Shown: positions 14,130 to 14,396 of the stretch, in pieces
How the letters are laid out: each line of letters begins with the position of its first letter
Position numbering within the stretch: position 1 is the first letter of the stretch
Origin: JBMTVN01 sp046047235
GTDB lineage: Bacteria; Verrucomicrobiota; Verrucomicrobiia; Limisphaerales; JAHDYP01
NCBI GenBank assembly: GCA_046047235.1
Contig: JBJOII010000111.1
Span: 1 to 14,396 of the forward strand
DNA length: 14,396 nucleotides
Reading direction: 5' to 3'
Notes under the pieces: generated by a model
What the model saw: the letters and a program-made list of their open reading frames with translations, nothing else
The model's database searches: none
What the model was told of the DNA's origin: nothing
Program-made: the position numbers and the translations under genes

Positions 14130-14396
14130 ATGAGAGTGCAACGTTTCTGTGTTGTGAGTGGTGTGGTGTGGTTTTTGGTTGGGGGATGCCAGCTTTGGGG
14201 AGGGGTGGAAGTGGGGGGGGAGCTGAAGCGGTGGCACAAGGTGACATTGACTGTGGAGGGGCCGTGGGCTGGGGAGGGTGATCGGGAGGTGAATCCGTTT
14301 TTGGACTACCGGATGGAGGTGTGTTTTGTGCATGGGGGTGGTGGTGGGGAGCATGTGGTGCCGGGGTATTTTTCGGCGGACGGTCGGGCGGGGGAC
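14130..14396 (+). CDS. 5' part of an exported DUF5060-type protein (glycosidase-like), cut by the window edge
   Basis: Eighty-nine codons are visible with no stop. A signal sequence comes first (VQRFCVVSGVVWFLVGGC), with VGGC at residues 17-20 resembling a lipobox, so the product may be a lipoprotein. Then GELKRWHKVTLTVEGPWA, NPFLDYRMEV and VVPGYFSADG match my memory of DUF5060, an N-terminal beta-sandwich found on putative glycoside hydrolases; the catalytic part would lie beyond the window. GGAGG (14124-14128) is only 1 nt from the ATG at 14130 but 7 nt from the in-frame GTG at 14136, so the true start may be 14136. Separated from rng by a terminator and a palindrome, it is probably its own transcription unit. 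With the secreted esterase it suggests polysaccharide use. Confidence 0.75.
   Translation, partial: MRVQRFCVVSGVVWFLVGGCQLWGGVEVGGELKRWHKVTLTVEGPWAGEGDREVNPFLDYRMEVCFVHGGGGGEHVVPGYFSADGRAGD

Noticed and set aside
1..14396. New defence, mobile or biosynthetic multi-gene system
   Set aside because: Every complete gene belongs to a recognised family: esterase, helicase, S1, elongasome and RNase E/G. No transposase, integrase, toxin-antitoxin pair or unexplained gene cluster is visible.

Overview
The window reads as ordinary chromosomal DNA of a GC-rich, rod-shaped Gram-negative bacterium. Verrucomicrobiota is the best guess, an inference from three things: the order mreB-mreC-mreD-mrdA-rodA-rng, the DUF5060-type and multi-esterase carbohydrate proteins, and the G-skewed codon usage with palindrome-rich spacers. 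No rRNA, tRNA, insertion sequence, phage gene or CRISPR array is visible.

Layout. Positions 1-349 form a repeat-rich spacer, possibly with the first codons of a minus-strand gene at the left edge. Positions 350-1828 (minus) encode a secreted two-module esterase: an alpha/beta hydrolase with a GLSMGG elbow followed by an SGNH/GDSL hydrolase. Positions 1829-2251 are a spacer full of short palindromes, a tandem repeat and a four-copy CGACTACGG linker array; parts of it recur in the left spacer. A UvrD/PcrA-type helicase (2252-4258) and a six-domain ribosomal protein S1 (4501-6192) follow. S1 has a leader of about 240 nt carrying hairpins and a small SD-preceded ORF that overlaps its start codon, and it ends at a good intrinsic terminator.

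Positions 6369-13912 are one compact gene train: mreB, mreC, mreD, mrdA (PBP2), rodA and rng (RNase E/G). The junctions are +41, -4, -29, +2 and +10 nt, so co-transcription and translational coupling are likely. MreB filaments, the MreC/MreD membrane partners, the transpeptidase PBP2 and the glycosyltransferase RodA together form the elongasome that builds the side wall of rod-shaped cells. RNase E/G processes rRNA and mRNA. The train ends at a perfect 13-bp stem-loop. A second, 15-bp inverted repeat follows, then the start of an exported DUF5060 glycosidase-like protein that runs off the right edge.

The gene content is mostly housekeeping and I see no convincing new multi-gene system. The most interesting material is non-coding or compositional: the hairpin/linker array and dispersed repeats flanking the esterase gene, the possible S1 leader ORF, the palindrome pair after rng, strand-dependent codon bias, and a tract at the rodA/rng junction with different codon habits.
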